The position numbers were made by a program, and so were the translations under genes. From an uncultured Archangium sp. (GTDB lineage: Bacteria > Myxococcota > Myxococcia > Myxococcales > Myxococcaceae): a stretch of 64,000 nt of DNA. Each line of letters begins with the position of its first letter. Positions within the stretch are counted from its first letter, which is position 1. The notes beneath the pieces were generated by a model, which saw nothing but the letters and a program-made list of their open reading frames with translations, did not search any database and had not been told where the DNA came from. Below, one piece after another: positions 62,009 through 64,000 of this stretch. The stretch spans positions 1 through 64,000 of the forward strand of contig CAIVGN010000189.1 of assembly GCA_903905455.1 (NCBI GenBank), written 5' to 3'.

Positions 62009-63112
62009 TCACGCCGCGGCCTGCGCGAAGGTCTCGTAGAGCGTCACGCCCTCGGGAGACTTCGGCTTGCCCTCTTCCCGGGCCAGGGCGCGATCCAGCG
62101 AGAGCAGCGCGACCTCCTGCTGGGCGTCGGTGGGCGGCTGGGTGGTGATCTTCTGCAGCCAGATGCCGGGCTTCGTGAGCGCCTTGATGAACGCGGGGCA
62201 CGAGTCCTTCGCGGACCAGCGCTGCAGCTCGTAGGCGATGCCCGCGATGGGGAACGCCATGGGGATCTTGATGAAGATCATCAGCACCTGGTTCACGAAG
62301 TCGTTGGGGTGCAGCCGGGGCACGAAGGGCAACACCGCCACGTGCATCAGCACCGCCACGCCCACCACGATGAACAGGAAGCTCGTGCCGCAGCGCGGGT
62401 GCCGCGTGGTGAAGGGCCGCGCCTCGGCCACGGTCAGCGGCTTGAAGGCCTCGTAGGTCCAAATCGCCTTGTGTTCGGCCCCGTGGTACCGAAACAGCGT
62501 CGCCGCGTCGTCGGTCTTCGAGAGCACCCAGACGTAGCCCACGAGGATGCCGATGCGGAACACCCCGTCCACGAGGTGAAACGAGAAGCTCGTGGTGTCG
62601 AAGGACGGGCCGACGGCCTTGCCCACCAGCCAGGTCAGCGCGTGCGGCAGGCCGATGAAGAACAGCACCATCATCAAGGTGGCGAAGCCCAGCATCAGGT
62701 CGGCCCCGGTGGAGCTCTCCTTCTTCGGAGCCGGGGTGCCACCACCGGCCGAGGGTTCGCCGTCGGCCGCCAGGACGATGCTCGAGAACAGGAACGCGAG
62801 CAGCGCCGAGGTGCTGACGCTCTTCTTTCCGCCCCCCTCTTCCGGCGGGAGCCCGTGCTCGCTCGAGAACTTGAGCGCGGAGAAGCCGTTGTGCAGCGAC
62901 TCGGCCAGCACCAGCGCGCCGCGGAAGACAGGCCAGCGCATGAACTTGAGCCCGGGCAACAGCTGGCCCCACGCCTGCTCACGAATGGCCACGCCGCCCA
63001 CGTGCCGGCGCACCGCGACCACGAACGACTTGGGGCTGCGCATCATCACGCCTTCGACGACGGCCTGCCCACCGATGTACGGCTGCCGGGGACCCGCTTC
63101 CTGGTTGCTCAC
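62009..63112 (-). CDS. DUF1385 integral membrane protein (YqhQ-like)
   Basis: A 367-residue membrane protein with the DUF1385 signatures YIGGQAVVEGVMMRSP (about 12-27) and FRYHGAEHKAIWTYE (about 210-224), then TRHPRCGTSFLF. Four to six hydrophobic helices are visible. A non-conserved loop at about 110-130 is rich in Gly, Pro and Lys. Function is unknown in all organisms; it often adjoins rpmE and prfA, as here with rpmE. Confidence 0.93.
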   Translation of the reverse strand: MSNQEAGPRQPYIGGQAVVEGVMMRSPKSFVVAVRRHVGGVAIREQAWGQLLPGLKFMRWPVFRGALVLAESLHNGFSALKFSSEHGLPPEEGGGKKSVSTSALLAFLFSSIVLAADGEPSAGGGTPAPKKESSTGADLMLGFATLMMVLFFIGLPHALTWLVGKAVGPSFDTTSFSFHLVDGVFRIGILVGYVWVLSKTDDAATLFRYHGAEHKAIWTYEAFKPLTVAEARPFTTRHPRCGTSFLFIVVGVAVLMHVAVLPFVPRLHPNDFVNQVLMIFIKIPMAFPIAGIAYELQRWSAKDSCPAFIKALTKPGIWLQKITTQPPTDAQQEVALLSLDRALAREEGKPKSPEGVTLYETFAQAAA

Positions 63113-63157
63113 CGCGGGGCAGATAGCCGCTTGGGCTCGCCTGCGCCACCGGGCATG

Positions 63158-63200
63158 AAAAAACCGGCGGACCCTCGGGGAGGATCCACCGGCTCTTTTT
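63158..63200 (-). terminator. Intrinsic terminator after rpmE
   Basis: On the minus strand an imperfect stem built from CCGG/CCGG, GGA/TCC and CC/GG blocks is followed by six T (complement of 63158-63163). A T-run on the plus strand (63196-63200) would let it work in both directions. Confidence 0.75.
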
Positions 63201-63219
63201 GAAGCACGTCGGTGGTTGC

Positions 63220-63441
63220 TTAGACCTTGCCGACCGCGCCCTTCTTGGTGTCGTACTTCTTCTTGAAGCGATCGATGCGGCCCTGCGTGTCCATCAGCTT
63301 GTACTTGCCGGTGAAGAACGGGTGGCAGTTCGAGCAGACTTCGACGGAGAACGAACCGCGCGTGGAGCGGGTCTCGATCATGTTGCCGCAGGCACAGGTG
63401 ATGCGCGCGGGGGGATAGACGGGGTGCATATCGAGCTTCAT
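63220..63441 (-). CDS. rpmE: Ribosomal protein bL31 (zinc-binding type)
   Basis: A 73-residue 50S protein: [49 protein letters not shown]. The CxC and CxxC pairs show the zinc-containing form. The start at 63441 is set by the conserved MK(L)DMHP. A terminator follows, so it is probably monocistronic. Confidence 0.97.
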   Translation of the reverse strand: MKLDMHPVYPPARITCACGNMIETRSTRGSFSVEVCSNCHPFFTGKYKLMDTQGRIDRFKKKYDTKKGAVGKV

Positions 63442-63534
63442 GTGTGGACGACCTTTCGAGCCGCCTTGCATCGGGTCAATCCCGGTGGACCGGCGGGGCG
63501 CGTCTCTTAACCACGGCTCCCCCGCCCTCGCAAC

Positions 63535-64000
63535 CTACCTCTCTGACAGGGCAGCCAGCCGGTATTGGGCCGCCTGGGCGATGGCCTCGTTGCTCCGCGG
63601 CAGGTCCGGGAAGTGGCCGATCAGCTCGTGCCGGGGCTGCTTCCGCTGGCTGATGGCGTTCCGGTACGAGCGCAGCGCCCCGTCGGGGTCCTGGCGGCGC
63701 TCCTGCACCTGCCCGAGGAGGTAGTGACCGACGGCCAGGGTGGGCTCGAGGAACAACGCCCGGGTCAGCTCGAGCTTCGCCTCGTCGAGCTGCCCGACCT
63801 GCATCGCCGCCAGGGCCGTGTAGAGCCGGGCCTCGACACACAGCGGCTCGCGCGAGAGGGCCACCTGGTACGCGTCGCGGGCCTCGTCGAGGTTGCCCAT
63901 CAGCGCGTAGACGTTGCCTAAGGTCAGCCGCGCCGCGAGATCTTCGGGCTCGTCGTCGGCCAGCCGGCGCACGGTGCGCAGCGCCTTGGGGAAGTCGCCC
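63535..64000 (-). CDS. Tetratricopeptide-repeat protein, cut by the window edge
   Basis: The frame is open to the right end of the window (GDFPKALRTVRRLADDEPEDL reads through 63973-63999), so the N-terminus lies outside. The visible 154 residues hold about four TPR units (ARLTLGNVYALMGNLDEARDAYQVAL, VGHYLLGQVQERRQDPDGALRSYRNA). The GTG at 63972 is internal. Role unknown; such scaffolds mediate protein contacts. Confidence 0.8.
   Translation of the reverse strand, partial: GDFPKALRTVRRLADDEPEDLAARLTLGNVYALMGNLDEARDAYQVALSREPLCVEARLYTALAAMQVGQLDEAKLELTRALFLEPTLAVGHYLLGQVQERRQDPDGALRSYRNAISQRKQPRHELIGHFPDLPRSNEAIAQAAQYRLAALSER

Overview
The window is a 64 kb chromosomal segment of a high-GC, Gram-negative bacterium, most likely a myxobacterium or close relative (Myxococcota). 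The reasons are the very high GC at third codon positions, a Dsg-like IF3 with an Ala/Glu-rich tail, spoVG, many lipoprotein signal peptides, lpxC, paired ArsA/Get3-like ATPases, an ECF sigma factor coupled to a Ser/Thr kinase, and a shell-protein locus that resembles, from memory, the one in Haliangium ochraceum. Gene density is very high and neighbouring genes often overlap by 1-4 bases (ATGA, GTGA, TAATG). Apart from the first 324 bases, no stretch over about 200 bases lacks a gene.

Layout. 1-6884 (+): part of a tad (Flp pilus) secretion locus, with a possible broken secretin end, tadZ, tadA, tadB, tadC, a TPR lipoprotein, a small lipoprotein and a TadG-like protein. 6969-13757 (-): a propeller lipoprotein, tRNA-Pro(GGG), ihfA and the translation cluster infC-rpmI-rplT-pheS-pheT, with hairpins between infC and rpmI and between rplT and pheS. 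13920-19055 (+): spoVG, prs, a membrane protein with a family 2 glycosyltransferase, and a GH1-family lipoprotein. 19126-22617 (-): rpsP-KH-rimM-trmD, rlmN and ndk. 22725-25644 (+): kbl-tdh plus a deoxynucleoside kinase, translationally coupled. 25648-30538: a GT-C-like membrane protein, a thioesterase, and a leftward envelope group (beta-barrel, PHP phosphatase, YbhN-type flippase, small membrane protein).

30646-34129 (+) is the most striking region: a compact bacterial microcompartment operon. It encodes a tandem-domain shell trimer, a hexamer shell protein, a pentamer vertex protein, a small unknown protein, a CoA-acylating aldehyde dehydrogenase with a candidate encapsulation helix, and a second tandem-domain shell protein. 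No signature enzyme, phosphotransacylase or alcohol dehydrogenase lies next to it, so its substrate is unknown.

34132-40275 (-): pyrF, a DsbA-like lipoprotein, a Cys-rich surface lipoprotein, lpxC and ruvB. 40304-43907 (+): an outer-membrane protein with a charged tail, a degenerate metallo-beta-lactamase-fold protein, an SRPBCC protein and a quinone-oxidoreductase-like enzyme. 43980-47789 (-): an M13 peptidase, a chalcone-isomerase-like protein and serC. 47892-57496: mostly rightward, with two ArsA-like ATPases flanking an SDR, the sigma/kinase pair, a DCC-family protein, an FKBP, a large XRE regulator and two lipoproteins. 57501-64000: an RlmN-like paralogue, an unknown protein, leucyl aminopeptidase (+), an apparently solitary DNA methyltransferase, a DUF1385 membrane protein, rpmE and a TPR protein cut by the window edge. 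A 46-bp palindromic repeat occurs three times, each time between convergent genes.
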